The notes beneath the pieces are model-generated. The model was given only the letters and a program-made list of their open reading frames with translations, did not search any database and was not told the DNA's origin. 64,000 nt of DNA from Streptomyces lunaelactis (lineage in GTDB: Bacteria; Actinomycetota; Actinomycetes; Streptomycetales; Streptomycetaceae). Shown here one piece after another: positions 50,284-59,573 of this stretch. The stretch covers positions 2,232,001-2,296,000 of the forward strand of contig NZ_CP026304.1 of the NCBI RefSeq assembly GCF_003054555.1. The letters are read 5' to 3'. The position numbers and the translations under genes are program-made. Every line of letters starts with the position of its first letter. Within the stretch, counting starts at the first letter, position 1.

Positions 50284-50970
50284 TCACCTGCCGGGGGTCG
50301 TCGGGGTCGGCTTCGCGGGTGTGTGCGACGGCTTGGAGGCCTTGGTGGGCTTGGTGGACTTGGAGATCGCGGGCCTGTGCGGCTGCTGGGGCGCGGACTG
50401 CTGCGTCTGTGGCCGGGGCTGGGGCTGCGTTTGCCTCTGTGTCCGCGTCGGGGCGGCCGCAGACGTCGACGGGGCTGCCGCGGACGGGGCTGCGGTGGCC
50501 GGGGCCGAAGGGGACGCGGAGACGGACGGGGAGGCGGCGGCCGGGGGCGTCGGGGCGACCGACTCCCGGTTCTCCATGGGCGACGGATCCGGGGTGGGCT
50601 GCGCCGAGGCCTCTCGGGGCACGCCGCGGACCGTGCCGTCCGGGTCCAGGAAAGCGGGGCTGCCACCGGGCACCATGCCCAGCTCGCGGGCCCGCCGCTC
50701 AAGGGCGCCGGGGGCGGAGTAGCTGTCCACGTCCCGCTGCAGCTCCTGCTGCTGGTCGGTGAGCTCGGTGGTCTTCTTCTTGAGCTCGCTCAGCTCGAAC
50801 GAGCCTTCGTTGAGAGAGGAGTTCAGCAGGAGCAGCGTGATCAGCCCGCCACCGAGAAGGAGCACGACCAGCAGGACGAAGGGGGTACGTGCCGCGGTGC
50901 TCGGCCCCGACGGCATCAGCCGGGCCAGCCGGGCGGCCCGTCCCTTCAGCTGCCCGGCCGCCGCGCTCAC
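50284..50970 (-). CDS. ftsL: Cell division protein FtsL
   Basis: A 228-aa bitopic protein: short basic N terminus, one membrane helix (about 30-50), an extracytoplasmic coiled coil (about 54-85, LSELKKKTTELTDQQQEL), and a long Pro/Ala/Ser/Thr-rich tail of about 110 residues that exceeds the usual FtsL length. It bridges FtsQ and FtsI/FtsW. A GTG start at 50970 has GGGGAG 6 nt upstream. The tail is low complexity and may be disordered or glycosylated; both are inference. Confidence 0.88.
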   Translation of the reverse strand: MSAAAGQLKGRAARLARLMPSGPSTAARTPFVLLVVLLLGGGLITLLLLNSSLNEGSFELSELKKKTTELTDQQQELQRDVDSYSAPGALERRARELGMVPGGSPAFLDPDGTVRGVPREASAQPTPDPSPMENRESVAPTPPAAASPSVSASPSAPATAAPSAAAPSTSAAAPTRTQRQTQPQPRPQTQQSAPQQPHRPAISKSTKPTKASKPSHTPAKPTPTTPGR

Positions 50971-50995
50971 CTGTACTCCCCGCTCGCCCCACTGC

Positions 50996-51952
50996 TCACA
51001 GTTCGTCCTCCCGGATGCGCTGCGCTCCCCTGAACCGCGCGGGCGCCGCACGGCGGTTCTCGGCGATCTCCTCCTCCGTGGGGAGCTCCGCGCCTCGCGT
51101 CAGCAGCTTGAGCCGCGGCTGGTACTTCTCCGGCACGACGGGCAGGCCGGGAGGCGCCGTATTGGCCGCGCCCGCCGCGAAGACCTGCTTGACCAGCCGG
51201 TCCTCGAGCGAGTGGTACGACAGCACGGCGATCCGGCCGCCGACCGCGAGCGCCCCCACCGCGGCGGGGACCGCCCGCTCCAGGACCGTCAGCTCGCCGT
51301 TGACCTCGATGCGCAGCGCCTGGAAGGTGCGCTTGGCGGGGTTGCCGCCGGTGCGCTTGACGGCCTGGGGCAGCGCGTCACGGATCAGCTCGACGAGCCG
51401 GGCGCTGTTGGAGAAGGGCTCCTTCTCCCTCTCCCGTACGACCGCGGAGACGATCCGCTTCGCCTGCTTCTCCTCGCCGTACGCGCGCAGGATCCGCACC
51501 AGCTCGCCCGGCGGGTAGGTGTTGAGCACCTCGGCGGCGCTGACGCCGGTCGACTGGTCCATGCGCATGTCGAGCGGAGCGTCCTGGGCGTACGCGAATC
51601 CGCGGTCGGCCTCGTCGAGCTGCATGGAGGAGACGCCGAGGTCGAACAGGATGCCCTGGACGCGGGGGATCTTCAGCCGCCTCAGGACCTCGGGCAGCTC
51701 GTCGTAGACGGCGTGCACCAACGTGGCCCGGTCGCCGAAGGGTGCGAGCCGCTCGCCGGACAGCCGCAGTGCTTCCTTGTCCCGGTCGAGCGCGACCAGG
51801 TGTGCGTCAGGGAACCGTGTGAGCAGTGCCTCACTGTGTCCGCCGAGGCCGAGGGTGCAGTCGACGACGACCGCGCCCGGCTGTTCCAGCGCCGGGGCCA
51901 ACAGGTCCAGGCACCGCTGGAGCATCACCGGAACGTGTCGGGTCTGACTCAT
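50996..51952 (-). CDS. rsmH: 16S rRNA m4C1402 methyltransferase RsmH
   Basis: A 318-aa SAM-dependent methyltransferase (formerly MraW) that modifies C1402 in the decoding centre of 16S rRNA. The SAM motif is [14 protein letters not shown], and the family signatures [12 protein letters not shown] and [12 protein letters not shown] are present. The ATG at 51952 has an AGAGGG site, while the ATG 12 nt upstream (51964) lacks one. It is the first gene of the dcw run; mraZ, its usual partner, is not next to it. Confidence 0.95.
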   Translation of the reverse strand: MSQTRHVPVMLQRCLDLLAPALEQPGAVVVDCTLGLGGHSEALLTRFPDAHLVALDRDKEALRLSGERLAPFGDRATLVHAVYDELPEVLRRLKIPRVQGILFDLGVSSMQLDEADRGFAYAQDAPLDMRMDQSTGVSAAEVLNTYPPGELVRILRAYGEEKQAKRIVSAVVREREKEPFSNSARLVELIRDALPQAVKRTGGNPAKRTFQALRIEVNGELTVLERAVPAAVGALAVGGRIAVLSYHSLEDRLVKQVFAAGAANTAPPGLPVVPEKYQPRLKLLTRGAELPTEEEIAENRRAAPARFRGAQRIREDEL

Positions 51953-52284
51953 GCGCCCTCTCATGGTCCGGCGCGGGTGTACGTACTGCCTGGTCCCCGC
52001 CCGCTGAAGAGGCCGTACGTACGCCGCACACGCGGGGAGAAACTTGGAAATGTGCAGGAAGTGTCCGTGAACTGCGCGTCACTTTAGTCCACGGGTCCTT
52101 CCGGTCAATCAACCGGATGGCGCGTGGCGCGCAGCACGTGGGGACGGGTGACGGATGCGGACACTTCACCCGTACGGGCGTGCCCGCTCCACACCTGTGG
52201 GTTAGCTCACACCAAGACTCAATGATGTTCTTTGTCCCCTCTCACAGCAGGCTTCGGCCGCCTGTGCCCATTACCGTCATCCTC
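51953..52284. promoter_or_regulatory. 332-bp divergent region upstream of rsmH and the carbonic anhydrase gene
   Basis: Non-coding DNA with a leftward promoter candidate (52081-52108) and a short inverted repeat (CCGGT and ACCGG, 52101-52105 and 52111-52115). The rightward side must hold the carbonic anhydrase promoter; no consensus was recognised there. mraZ binding boxes (TGGGA repeats) were not seen. Confidence 0.45.
52081..52108 (-). promoter_or_regulatory. Putative dcw operon promoter
   Basis: Read leftward: TTGACC (52108-52103), 16 nt, then TAAAGT (52086-52081). Both hexamers are close to the housekeeping sigma consensus. The site is about 130 bp upstream of rsmH and would give a leader of similar length. 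Confidence 0.5.
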
Positions 52285-52827
52285 ATGTCGACTTCCGCGC
52301 ACCACCCCGCCGACGCAGCGCGTTCCGGTGGCACGGTCACAGATCGTCTTGTCGAGGCGAACCAGCGCTACGCCGCCGGCTTCCAGGACCCCGGGATGGA
52401 CGCGCGCCCCGTTCTGCACGTGGCCGTCGTGGCCTGCATGGACGCCCGGCTCGACCTGCACGACGCGCTCGGTCTGGCGCTGGGCGACTGTCACACGATC
52501 CGGAATGCGGGCGGCGTGGTCACGGACGATGTGATCCGGTCGCTGACCATCAGCCAGCGGGCGCTCGGCACCCGCAGCGTGATACTCATCCACCACACCA
52601 ATTGCGGTCTGGAGACGATCACCGAGGACTTCCGGCACGAGCTGGAGGACGAGGTCGGACAGCGGCCCGCCTGGGCGGTCGAGGCGTTCCGGGACGTCGA
52701 CCAGGATGTACGGCAGTCGATGCAGCGGGTACGGACCTCGCCGTTCCTGCCGCACACCGATGATGTGCGCGGCTTCGTGTTCGATGTGACGGACGGGCTG
52801 CTGCGGGAGATCGATCCCTCGGCGTGA
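52285..52827 (+). CDS. Beta-class carbonic anhydrase
   Basis: A 180-aa zinc enzyme that interconverts CO2 and bicarbonate in the cytoplasm. The metal ligands are C51 (ACMDAR, with the Asp/Arg dyad D53-R55), H104 and C107 (HHTNCG). The small size and motif spacing resemble the mycobacterial Rv1284-type enzyme. The ATG at 52285 lacks a ribosome-binding site, so it may be translated from a leaderless or short-leader mRNA. Confidence 0.92.
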   Translation: MSTSAHHPADAARSGGTVTDRLVEANQRYAAGFQDPGMDARPVLHVAVVACMDARLDLHDALGLALGDCHTIRNAGGVVTDDVIRSLTISQRALGTRSVILIHHTNCGLETITEDFRHELEDEVGQRPAWAVEAFRDVDQDVRQSMQRVRTSPFLPHTDDVRGFVFDVTDGLLREIDPSA

Positions 52828-53028
52828 CCGGCCGAGCACCCTGAGAAAACAGAGCAAAACCGGCATATCCCACCCACTTATCCACAGGCGAGTGACACGA
52901 AGCGGTAACGGCAACAAGAATGCGTGTGTGACGCCATCCGGAACCTTCCGGAGACGGTGTCCGTGTTTTGGGGTGGGCCGGGCCGTCCGAAGAGCAACCG
53001 GCCCGCAGAACGGGCCGAGGAGGGCCGG

Positions 53029-54075
53029 GTGACGACCTATGACGATCGAGCGAGCCTCACAGATCTGACCACCACAGCGGAGCGTGTCCGCAGGTCGGTG
53101 GAGGGTGTGATCGAGGGCAAGCCTGAGGTCGTACGGCTTTCGCTGACCGTGCTCCTCGCCGAGGGACATCTGCTCATCGAAGATGTGCCGGGCGTGGGCA
53201 AGACGATGCTGGCCAAGGCGCTGGCAAGATCCATCGACTGTTCGGTCCGGCGCATCCAGTTCACGCCCGACCTGCTGCCGTCCGACATCACCGGTGTGTC
53301 GATCTTCGACCAGCAGCGCCGTGACTTCGAGTTCAAGCCGGGCGCGATCTTCGCGCAGATCGTGATCGGCGACGAGATCAACCGCGCTTCGCCCAAGACC
53401 CAGTCCGCGCTGCTGGAGTCCATGGAGGAGCGCCAGGTCACCATCGACGGGCAGACCTACGAACTGCCCAGCCCCTTCATGGTGGTGGCCACCCAGAACC
53501 CGGTGGAGATGGAGGGCACGTACCCGCTGCCCGAGGCGCAGCGCGACCGCTTCATGGCGCGGGTGTCGATCGGCTATCCCAGCGCCGAAGCCGAGTTGCA
53601 GATGCTCGATGTGCACGGCGGCGTCTCGCCGCTGGACGACCTCCAGCCGGTGGCGCACGCCCACGACATCGTGAAGCTCATCGAAGCGGTGCGTACGGTC
53701 CATGTCGCCGATTCCGTGCGGCGGTACGCCGTGGAGCTGGTGGGGGCCACCCGCAACCACCCGGACCTCAGACTCGGCGCCTCGCCGCGCGCCACGCTGC
53801 ATCTGCTGCGTGCCGCGAAGGCCTCGGCCGCGCTCAGCGGCCGTGACTACGCGCTGCCGGACGACGTCCAGGCGCTGGCGGTGCAGGTGCTCGCGCACCG
53901 GCTGCTGCCCACCGCGCAGGCCCAGTTGAACCGCCGTACCGCCGAGCAGGTGGTGCAGGAGATCATGCAGCGCATCCCCGTGCCCACGACCGGGGGCACC
54001 GACGGCGCCTACGTCCCGGGCCGGCCGGCTCAGCCGCCGCTCTACGGCCAGCAGCCCGGCGCCCGGCGGTTGTGA
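53029..54075 (+). CDS. MoxR-family AAA+ ATPase
   Basis: A 348-aa ATPase of the MoxR chaperone class. Walker A VPGVGKT (53-59), Walker B IVIGDEINRA (111-120), sensor 1 VATQNPVEMEG and arginine-finger region EAQRDRF are all intact. It probably matures or activates partner proteins through the downstream DUF58 protein. A GTG start at 53029 has AGGAGG about 6 nt upstream. The stop overlaps the start of the DUF58 gene. Confidence 0.93.
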   Translation: MTTYDDRASLTDLTTTAERVRRSVEGVIEGKPEVVRLSLTVLLAEGHLLIEDVPGVGKTMLAKALARSIDCSVRRIQFTPDLLPSDITGVSIFDQQRRDFEFKPGAIFAQIVIGDEINRASPKTQSALLESMEERQVTIDGQTYELPSPFMVVATQNPVEMEGTYPLPEAQRDRFMARVSIGYPSAEAELQMLDVHGGVSPLDDLQPVAHAHDIVKLIEAVRTVHVADSVRRYAVELVGATRNHPDLRLGASPRATLHLLRAAKASAALSGRDYALPDDVQALAVQVLAHRLLPTAQAQLNRRTAEQVVQEIMQRIPVPTTGGTDGAYVPGRPAQPPLYGQQPGARRL

Positions 54076-55439
54076 TGTCGGCCGGGGCGCCCGCCGCCGC
54101 GGAAGGCAAGGACGCGGGCGGACTGCGGGCGGCCCTGGGCGGGCTGACCACGCGCGGCCGCTCCTTCCTTGCGGCCGGAGTGGCGGCGGCGGTGTGCGCG
54201 TACGTCCTGGGGCAGGGCGACCTGCTCCGGGTCGGGCTGCTGCTCGCCGTACTGCCGCTGGCCTGTGTGGCGGTGCTGTACCGCACCCGCTACCGGGTCG
54301 CGGGCAGCCGCCGTCTCTCGCCGTCGCGGGTGCCCGCCGGGTCCGAGGCGCGGGTGCATCTGCGGATGGACAATGTCTCGCGGCTGCCCACCGGGCTGCT
54401 GATGCTGCAGGACCATGTGCCGTACGTGCTGGGGCCGCGGCCGAGATTCGTGCTCGACCGGGTGGAGGCGGGCGGCCGGCGCGAGGTCTCGTACCGGGTG
54501 CGCTCCGATCTGCGCGGGCGCTATCCGCTCGGGCCGCTGCAGCTGCGGCTGAGCGACCCCTTCGGGATGTGCGAACTGACGCGCTCCTTCAGCGCGTACG
54601 ACACCCTCACCGTCATACCGCGGACCGAGGCGCTGCCGCCCGTGCGGCTCGCGGGCGAGGCCTCGGGGTACGGCGACGGGCGCCAGCGCTCGCTCGCGCT
54701 GGCCGGCGACGACGACATCATCCCGCGCAGCTACCGCCACGGCGACGATCTGCGCCGGGTCCACTGGCGCTCCACCGCGCGCTACGGCGAGCTGATGGTG
54801 CGCCGCGAGGAGCAGCCGCAGCGGGCCAGATGCACGGTTCTCCTCGACACCCGGCGGCTCGCCTATCAGGGCGCGGGTCCCGACTCCGCCTTCGAGTGGG
54901 CGGTGTCGGGCGCGGCCTCCGCACTGGTGCACATGCTGGGACGGGGCTTCGCCGTCCGGCTGTTGACGGACACCGGAAGCTCGGTGCCCGGTGAGGGGGC
55001 CGACGGCTTCGCCGGATCGACCCAGGAGTCCGCGGACTCCGCGGGTCTGATGATGGACACGCTCGCGGTCGTCGACCACTCCGACGGGGCCGGGCTCTCG
55101 CGCTCGTACGACGTACTGCGCGGCGGGAACGAAGGGCTGCTGGTCGCCTTCTTCGGCGATCTGGACGAGGAGCAGGCGGCCGTGGCGGCCAGGATGCGGC
55201 AGCGCAGTGGCGCCGCCGTCGCCTTCGTCCTGGACAGCGGGACCTGGGTGACGAACGGCGCGGTGGCCGGGGCGGTGGACGAGCGTCTGAGGCAGTTGCG
55301 CGAGTCCGGCTGGACGGCGCTCGCCGTCGGGCCCGGGGTGCAGCTCTCCGATCTGTGGACGCAGGCCGCTCGTCAGCGCACGGAGACGTCGGGGTACTCC
55401 GACAGCGGTACGAACGGTTTCTCTGGGGGTTGGTCATGA
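54075..55439 (+). CDS. DUF58 protein, MoxR partner
   Basis: A 454-aa protein with two N-terminal membrane helices (about 28-60) and a central and C-terminal region bearing the DUF58 signature RSYRHGDDLRRVHW, which resembles a von Willebrand factor type A fold. MoxR, DUF58 and transglutaminase genes occur together in many bacteria and act as a membrane-associated maturation module. The ATG at 54075 overlaps the MoxR stop by 1 nt; a GTG at 54072 is possible. It overlaps the next gene by 4 nt. Confidence 0.9.
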   Translation: MSAGAPAAAEGKDAGGLRAALGGLTTRGRSFLAAGVAAAVCAYVLGQGDLLRVGLLLAVLPLACVAVLYRTRYRVAGSRRLSPSRVPAGSEARVHLRMDNVSRLPTGLLMLQDHVPYVLGPRPRFVLDRVEAGGRREVSYRVRSDLRGRYPLGPLQLRLSDPFGMCELTRSFSAYDTLTVIPRTEALPPVRLAGEASGYGDGRQRSLALAGDDDIIPRSYRHGDDLRRVHWRSTARYGELMVRREEQPQRARCTVLLDTRRLAYQGAGPDSAFEWAVSGAASALVHMLGRGFAVRLLTDTGSSVPGEGADGFAGSTQESADSAGLMMDTLAVVDHSDGAGLSRSYDVLRGGNEGLLVAFFGDLDEEQAAVAARMRQRSGAAVAFVLDSGTWVTNGAVAGAVDERLRQLRESGWTALAVGPGVQLSDLWTQAARQRTETSGYSDSGTNGFSGGWS

Positions 55440-57946
55440 GCGGTCGCGGGAGGCTGGCACTCTGCGCCTTCGCCGCCACGCTGATGGCGGCGGGCGCGAT
55501 GCTGCCGCTGGTCGATCCGGCCTCCTGGATGCTGCAGGCGGCGTTCCTGCTGGCGATCCAGAGCGGGGTGGGCGCACTCGCCCGTCGGGTGCCGCTGGCC
55601 AGAGCGCTGACGGTGGCGGTGCAGGCCCTCGTCGTACTGCTGCTGCTCACCGTGGTCTTCGCCCGGGGCCAGGCGGTCCTCGGCATACTGCCGGGGCCCG
55701 AGGCCTTCCAGCAGTTCGGCCAGTTGCTGAACGCGGGCGCCGAGGACGTCGGGCGGTACGCGATCCCGGCGCCGGCGACGGACGGCATCAGGCTGATGGT
55801 GATCGGCGGCGTGCTCGTGATCGGCCTCGCCGTGGACACGCTCGCGGTGACGTTCCGCATGGCGGCCCCGGCCGGACTGCCGCTGCTGGCGCTCTACTCG
55901 GTGGCCGCCGGGCTCTCCGGCGGCGGCGCGAGCTGGCTGTGGTTCCTGGTCGCGGCCTCCGGATATCTGGTGCTCCTGCTGGCCGAGGGCCGGGACCGGC
56001 TGTCCCAGTGGGGCCGCGTCTTCGGGGGAGCGGCGCCCGCTCAGGGGCGTACCGGCTCCGGGTTCGAACCGGCGGGCGGTACTCCGCTGGCACCGGTCCG
56101 CACCGGGCGGCGTATCGGCGCCCTCGCGCTGGGCGTGGCGCTCGTTGTCCCGGCAGCACTTCCGGCGCTGAACGGCGGGCTGCTGGACAGTGCGGGCAGC
56201 GGGGACGGCCCGGGCGCCGGCGGTGGCACCATCTCCGCGGTGAACCCGCTGGTCTCACTGCAGGACAACCTCAACCAGCCGGAGAACCGCGAGGTCATCC
56301 GGTACCGCACCAACGCCACGAGCACCCAGGACATGTATCTGCGGATCGTCGCGCTGGACGAGTTCGACGGCGCGGTCTGGAAAACCTCGCAACGCACGAT
56401 CGGCGAGGTGCCGGGCGTGCTGCCCCTGCCGGACGGACTGAGCCAGTCGGTCGGCACCACCGAGATCAGGACGAACATCTCGGCCGCGGGCTCGTACAAG
56501 CAGAACTATCTGCCGATGCCCTACCCGGCGACGAAGGTGGCGATCAGCGGCCGCTGGCGGTACGAGCCGGCCGGGCGAACGCTGGTCGGCGACCGAGGGC
56601 AGGACACCCGCGGTGCGCAGTACTCCGTCACCAGCCTCATGGTGAACCCGGCGGCCAAGCAGCTGGCCACGGCGCCCCCGGCGCCCGACGCGCTGGTGAA
56701 GGAGTACACCAAGGTGCCCGATTCGCTGCCGAGCGTGGTGAAGCGCACGGCACTGGACGTGACGAAGGGCGCCACGAGCGACTACGACAGGGCCGTCAAG
56801 CTGCAGGACTGGTTCGCCGCGAGCGGCGGCTTCAGCTACAACACCGACGTCCGCTCGGGGACGGGTGTCAACGCGATCACCCGCTTCCTGAGGGACAAGA
56901 AGGGCTTCTGCGTCCACTTCTCGTTCTCGATGGCCGCGATGGCCAGGACGCTGGGCATACCGGCGCGGGTCGCGGTGGGCTTCACTCCGGGCTCCCCGCT
57001 CTCGGACGGCACCATGTCGGTGGGTCTGAAAGAGGCACACGCCTGGCCCGAGCTGTACTTCGAGGGCGTGGGGTGGACGCGGTTCGAGCCGACCCCGACC
57101 CGGGGCACCGCTCCCGATTACACCCGGGACCAGTCGCCGGGCGGCGGGCCGAGCAGCCCGAGCCAGCCCGAGGCCAGCGGCTCGGCGGCGCCCACCGCGG
57201 AGCCTTCCGCCTCGGACAACTGCCCGCCTCAGGCCAGGCGGCTCGGGGACTGCGGAGCGGCCGCACCGCGTGACATCCAGCCGCCCGCCGACGCGGGGAC
57301 GGATGTGAAGTCCGTGCTGCTGTTGACCCTGGGCGTGGTGGCGCTGGTGCTGCTGCCTCTGCTGCCGATGCTGTGGCGGATCAGGACGCGGTCCCAGCGC
57401 CTGCGCGCCGGTGGCCGCAGGCCCGCGGATGTCCCGGCCGGGACATCGCTGGACGGGGATGCGGCCTCCGGCGGGCAGGCCGCCGCGGCCGCCCGGGCGA
57501 AGGCGACCGCGACCGCGTCGGCCCGGACCCTGGCGGCCTGGCACGAGATCTCCGACCTGGCCTGGGACCACGGCATCCTGCCGGACGAGTCGCAGACGCC
57601 GCGCAAGGCGGCCGCCCGCATCGTCCGGCTGGGAAAGCTGGAGGACGAGTCGGCGGAGGCGATGCACCGGATGGCCGGCGCCGTGGAGCAGGTGCTGTAC
57701 GCCCCGGAGCCCCGGCCGGGTACGGCACTGGAGGAGGACACCCAGCAGATCCGGGCCGGGCTCCGGGCCGGGGTGGGCCGTGGGACCCGCCTGCGGGCAC
57801 TGCTCGCGCCCCGCTCCTCCGTCCGGGTGGTGTGGGCCCTCTCGGCGCGCTGGGCGGCGCTCACGGACCGCTGGGGCGCGCGCCGTCGGCGCACCCTGGA
57901 GCGGTGGTCGGGAGTCCTGCGCCGCCCGTCCCGGCAGCGAGGCTGA
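55436..57946 (+). CDS. TgpA-type membrane transglutaminase-like protein
   Basis: An 836-aa integral membrane protein: N-terminal DUF3488/TgpA region with five to seven helices, an extracytoplasmic transglutaminase-like domain with C492 (GFCVHFSFSM) and H535 (EAHAWPEL), one helix near 625-645, and a C-terminal cytoplasmic DUF4129-like region. Such proteins cleave or cross-link peptides outside the membrane; the substrate is unknown. The ATG overlaps the DUF58 stop (ATGA). A perfect terminator follows 40 bp after its stop. Confidence 0.92.
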   Translation: MSGRGRLALCAFAATLMAAGAMLPLVDPASWMLQAAFLLAIQSGVGALARRVPLARALTVAVQALVVLLLLTVVFARGQAVLGILPGPEAFQQFGQLLNAGAEDVGRYAIPAPATDGIRLMVIGGVLVIGLAVDTLAVTFRMAAPAGLPLLALYSVAAGLSGGGASWLWFLVAASGYLVLLLAEGRDRLSQWGRVFGGAAPAQGRTGSGFEPAGGTPLAPVRTGRRIGALALGVALVVPAALPALNGGLLDSAGSGDGPGAGGGTISAVNPLVSLQDNLNQPENREVIRYRTNATSTQDMYLRIVALDEFDGAVWKTSQRTIGEVPGVLPLPDGLSQSVGTTEIRTNISAAGSYKQNYLPMPYPATKVAISGRWRYEPAGRTLVGDRGQDTRGAQYSVTSLMVNPAAKQLATAPPAPDALVKEYTKVPDSLPSVVKRTALDVTKGATSDYDRAVKLQDWFAASGGFSYNTDVRSGTGVNAITRFLRDKKGFCVHFSFSMAAMARTLGIPARVAVGFTPGSPLSDGTMSVGLKEAHAWPELYFEGVGWTRFEPTPTRGTAPDYTRDQSPGGGPSSPSQPEASGSAAPTAEPSASDNCPPQARRLGDCGAAAPRDIQPPADAGTDVKSVLLLTLGVVALVLLPLLPMLWRIRTRSQRLRAGGRRPADVPAGTSLDGDAASGGQAAAAARAKATATASARTLAAWHEISDLAWDHGILPDESQTPRKAAARIVRLGKLEDESAEAMHRMAGAVEQVLYAPEPRPGTALEEDTQQIRAGLRAGVGRGTRLRALLAPRSSVRVVWALSARWAALTDRWGARRRRTLERWSGVLRRPSRQRG

Positions 57947-57985
57947 CCCGAGGCGGGTACGAGGCGGATTCAAGCACGGTCACGA

Positions 57986-58031
57986 GTACGGGTGAGGGGC
58001 GACGCTCAAGAGCGTCGCCCCTCACCCGTAC
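57986..58031. terminator. Perfect 21-bp hairpin terminator
   Basis: Arms 57986-58006 and 58011-58031 are fully complementary with a CAAG loop. It ends the MoxR-DUF58-TgpA operon and also serves the convergent DUF3040 gene. A second 8-bp hairpin lies at 58051-58082. Confidence 0.88.
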
Positions 58032-58085
58032 AGCAAGCTTTGCGAACCAGGACCGCGGCTCACTCGGAGAGAAACCGCGGTCTGT

Positions 58086-58484
58086 TCAGTGGCCCTGTTC
58101 GTCGCGGCGGCGCTGCCACCGCTGCTCGATTCGGTCCATCATCGACTTGCGCCGGCGGGGCTGGCGGCGAGCTGGTTCCGCCGTGTCCCCCAGGGTCTGT
58201 TGCTCACCCGGTTTGGGCGCCTTGCGCCAACCGGTGACCGCGAGAACCGCACAGCCGAGCATGACGAGAAACCCCACCACGCTGATCCAGATCTGCTGCG
58301 CGACCATTCCGGCCATGAGGAGCGCGATACCCACCAGGAAGCCCGCGACCGCTTGGTAGACCCGTCGCCGGGTGTACGTACGCAGCCCGCTTCCCTCAAG
58401 CGCTGTAGCGAACTTGGGATCTTCGGCGTACAGCGCTCGCTCCATCTGCTCGAGCATTCGCTGCTCGTGCTCCGAGAGCGGCAC
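58086..58484 (-). CDS. DUF3040 membrane protein
   Basis: A 132-aa actinobacterial protein: a conserved N-terminal helix (LSEHEQRMLEQMERALYAED), two membrane helices (about 44-62 and 66-86), and a basic cytoplasmic tail. This is the DUF3040 layout; function unknown. Paralogues occur near dcw genes in other actinomycetes. The GTG at 58484 has AGGAGG 5-6 nt upstream. Confidence 0.9.
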   Translation of the reverse strand: MPLSEHEQRMLEQMERALYAEDPKFATALEGSGLRTYTRRRVYQAVAGFLVGIALLMAGMVAQQIWISVVGFLVMLGCAVLAVTGWRKAPKPGEQQTLGDTAEPARRQPRRRKSMMDRIEQRWQRRRDEQGH

Positions 58485-58734
58485 GGAGTCCTCCTAGTCG
58501 TCGGTCGCGGGGGGCGACCGGTATGCGGCCCTTTCAGGATAGGCAGGGAACCGCCCCCGTGAAACCCGCCCTCAACGCCAATCCGCCAGTCCGGGCCGCC
58601 ACGTCGGCCCGGTCATTGAGGCGTTGATTCCCCAACCGCCGATCCGTCATGCCGGATGGTGTCCCCCGATCATACGGGGCGAAGGCCACGATCGGGTGGT
58701 CTGTGGCGTACTCCATGTGCGGCTGCGCCGCTGA
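58485..58734. other. 250-bp intergenic region with a hairpin
   Basis: Non-coding DNA between two leftward genes. An imperfect stem-loop spans 58571-58627, with perfect inner arms 58591-58598 and 58605-58612. It may end the methyltransferase transcript and separate the two genes. A promoter for the DUF3040 gene should also lie here. Confidence 0.55.
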
Positions 58735-59493
58735 TCAGCCCCGCTTCTCGCCCAGTACGTGCAGCTGGGTCGCGACCGAGTGGAAGGCGGGCAGCTCGGC
58801 GGCGGCGGCCTCCAGCTTGAGCAGCGCGTCCAGGGCGCCGGGCTCGGTGTCCACCAGGACGCCCGGGACCAGATCGGCGAAGATCCTTACGCCGTGCACG
58901 GCACCGACCTCGACGCCGGCGTCCGCGACGAGCTCGGCGAGCTGCTCGGCGGTGAAGCGTCGCGGCACCGGGTCGCCTGCGCCCCAGCGGCCCGCGGGGT
59001 CGGACAGCGCCTGGCGGGCCTCGTTGAAGTGCCCGGCCAGCGCACGGGCCAGGACCGCCCCGCCGAGCCCGGCGGCGAGCAGGCTGAGCGCGCCGGCGGG
59101 CCGGAGGGCGGCCACCGCGTTGCGTACGCCCTCGGCCGGGTCGTCCACGTACTCCAGGACCCCGTGGCACAGCACGGCGTCGTAGCCGCCGCGCTCGACG
59201 ACGTCGAACAGGCCGTGGATATCGCCCTGCACCCCGCGGACCCGGTCGGCCGCCCCGGCCTCGGCTGCGCGGCGCTCCAGCGCGAAGAGCGCGTTGGGGC
59301 TGGGGTCGACGACGGTGACGCGGTGCCCGAGCTTGGCCACGGGCACCGCGAAGTTGCCGGTGCCGCCGCCGGTGTCGAGGACGTCCAGGGCATCCGTCCC
59401 GGTCACCTTGACCCGGCGGTCGAGAGCGTCCTTGAGGACCTCCCAGACCACGGCGGTACGGAGAGCGGCGCGGGGTCGCATCGGGTCCGACAC
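58735..59493 (-). CDS. SAM-dependent class I methyltransferase
   Basis: A 252-aa Rossmann methyltransferase. SAM-binding LDTGGGTGN is at 39-47, the acidic strand is TVVDPSP and the motif IV region is DAVLCHGVLEYVDD. It resembles Streptomyces homologues of the CmoA/ubiquinone-type fold; the substrate is unknown. The GTG at 59493 has GAGGAG 9 nt upstream; the ATG at 59481 is possible. It lies 80 bp downstream of the HEPN gene on the same strand. Confidence 0.88.
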   Translation of the reverse strand: MSDPMRPRAALRTAVVWEVLKDALDRRVKVTGTDALDVLDTGGGTGNFAVPVAKLGHRVTVVDPSPNALFALERRAAEAGAADRVRGVQGDIHGLFDVVERGGYDAVLCHGVLEYVDDPAEGVRNAVAALRPAGALSLLAAGLGGAVLARALAGHFNEARQALSDPAGRWGAGDPVPRRFTAEQLAELVADAGVEVGAVHGVRIFADLVPGVLVDTEPGALDALLKLEAAAAELPAFHSVATQLHVLGEKRG

Positions 59494-59573
59494 GGCAGTT
59501 GACTCCTCGGGCGGCTGTACGTCGAAGACGCAGCCCACCCTATTGCCTTCGCCGACCGTCCCGGCCCTCCGTC

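Noticed and set aside
52878..52886. Single DnaA box TTATCCACA near the MoxR gene
   Set aside because: An isolated match is expected by chance or as a titration site. No cluster of boxes, dnaA or dnaN is nearby, so this is not an origin.
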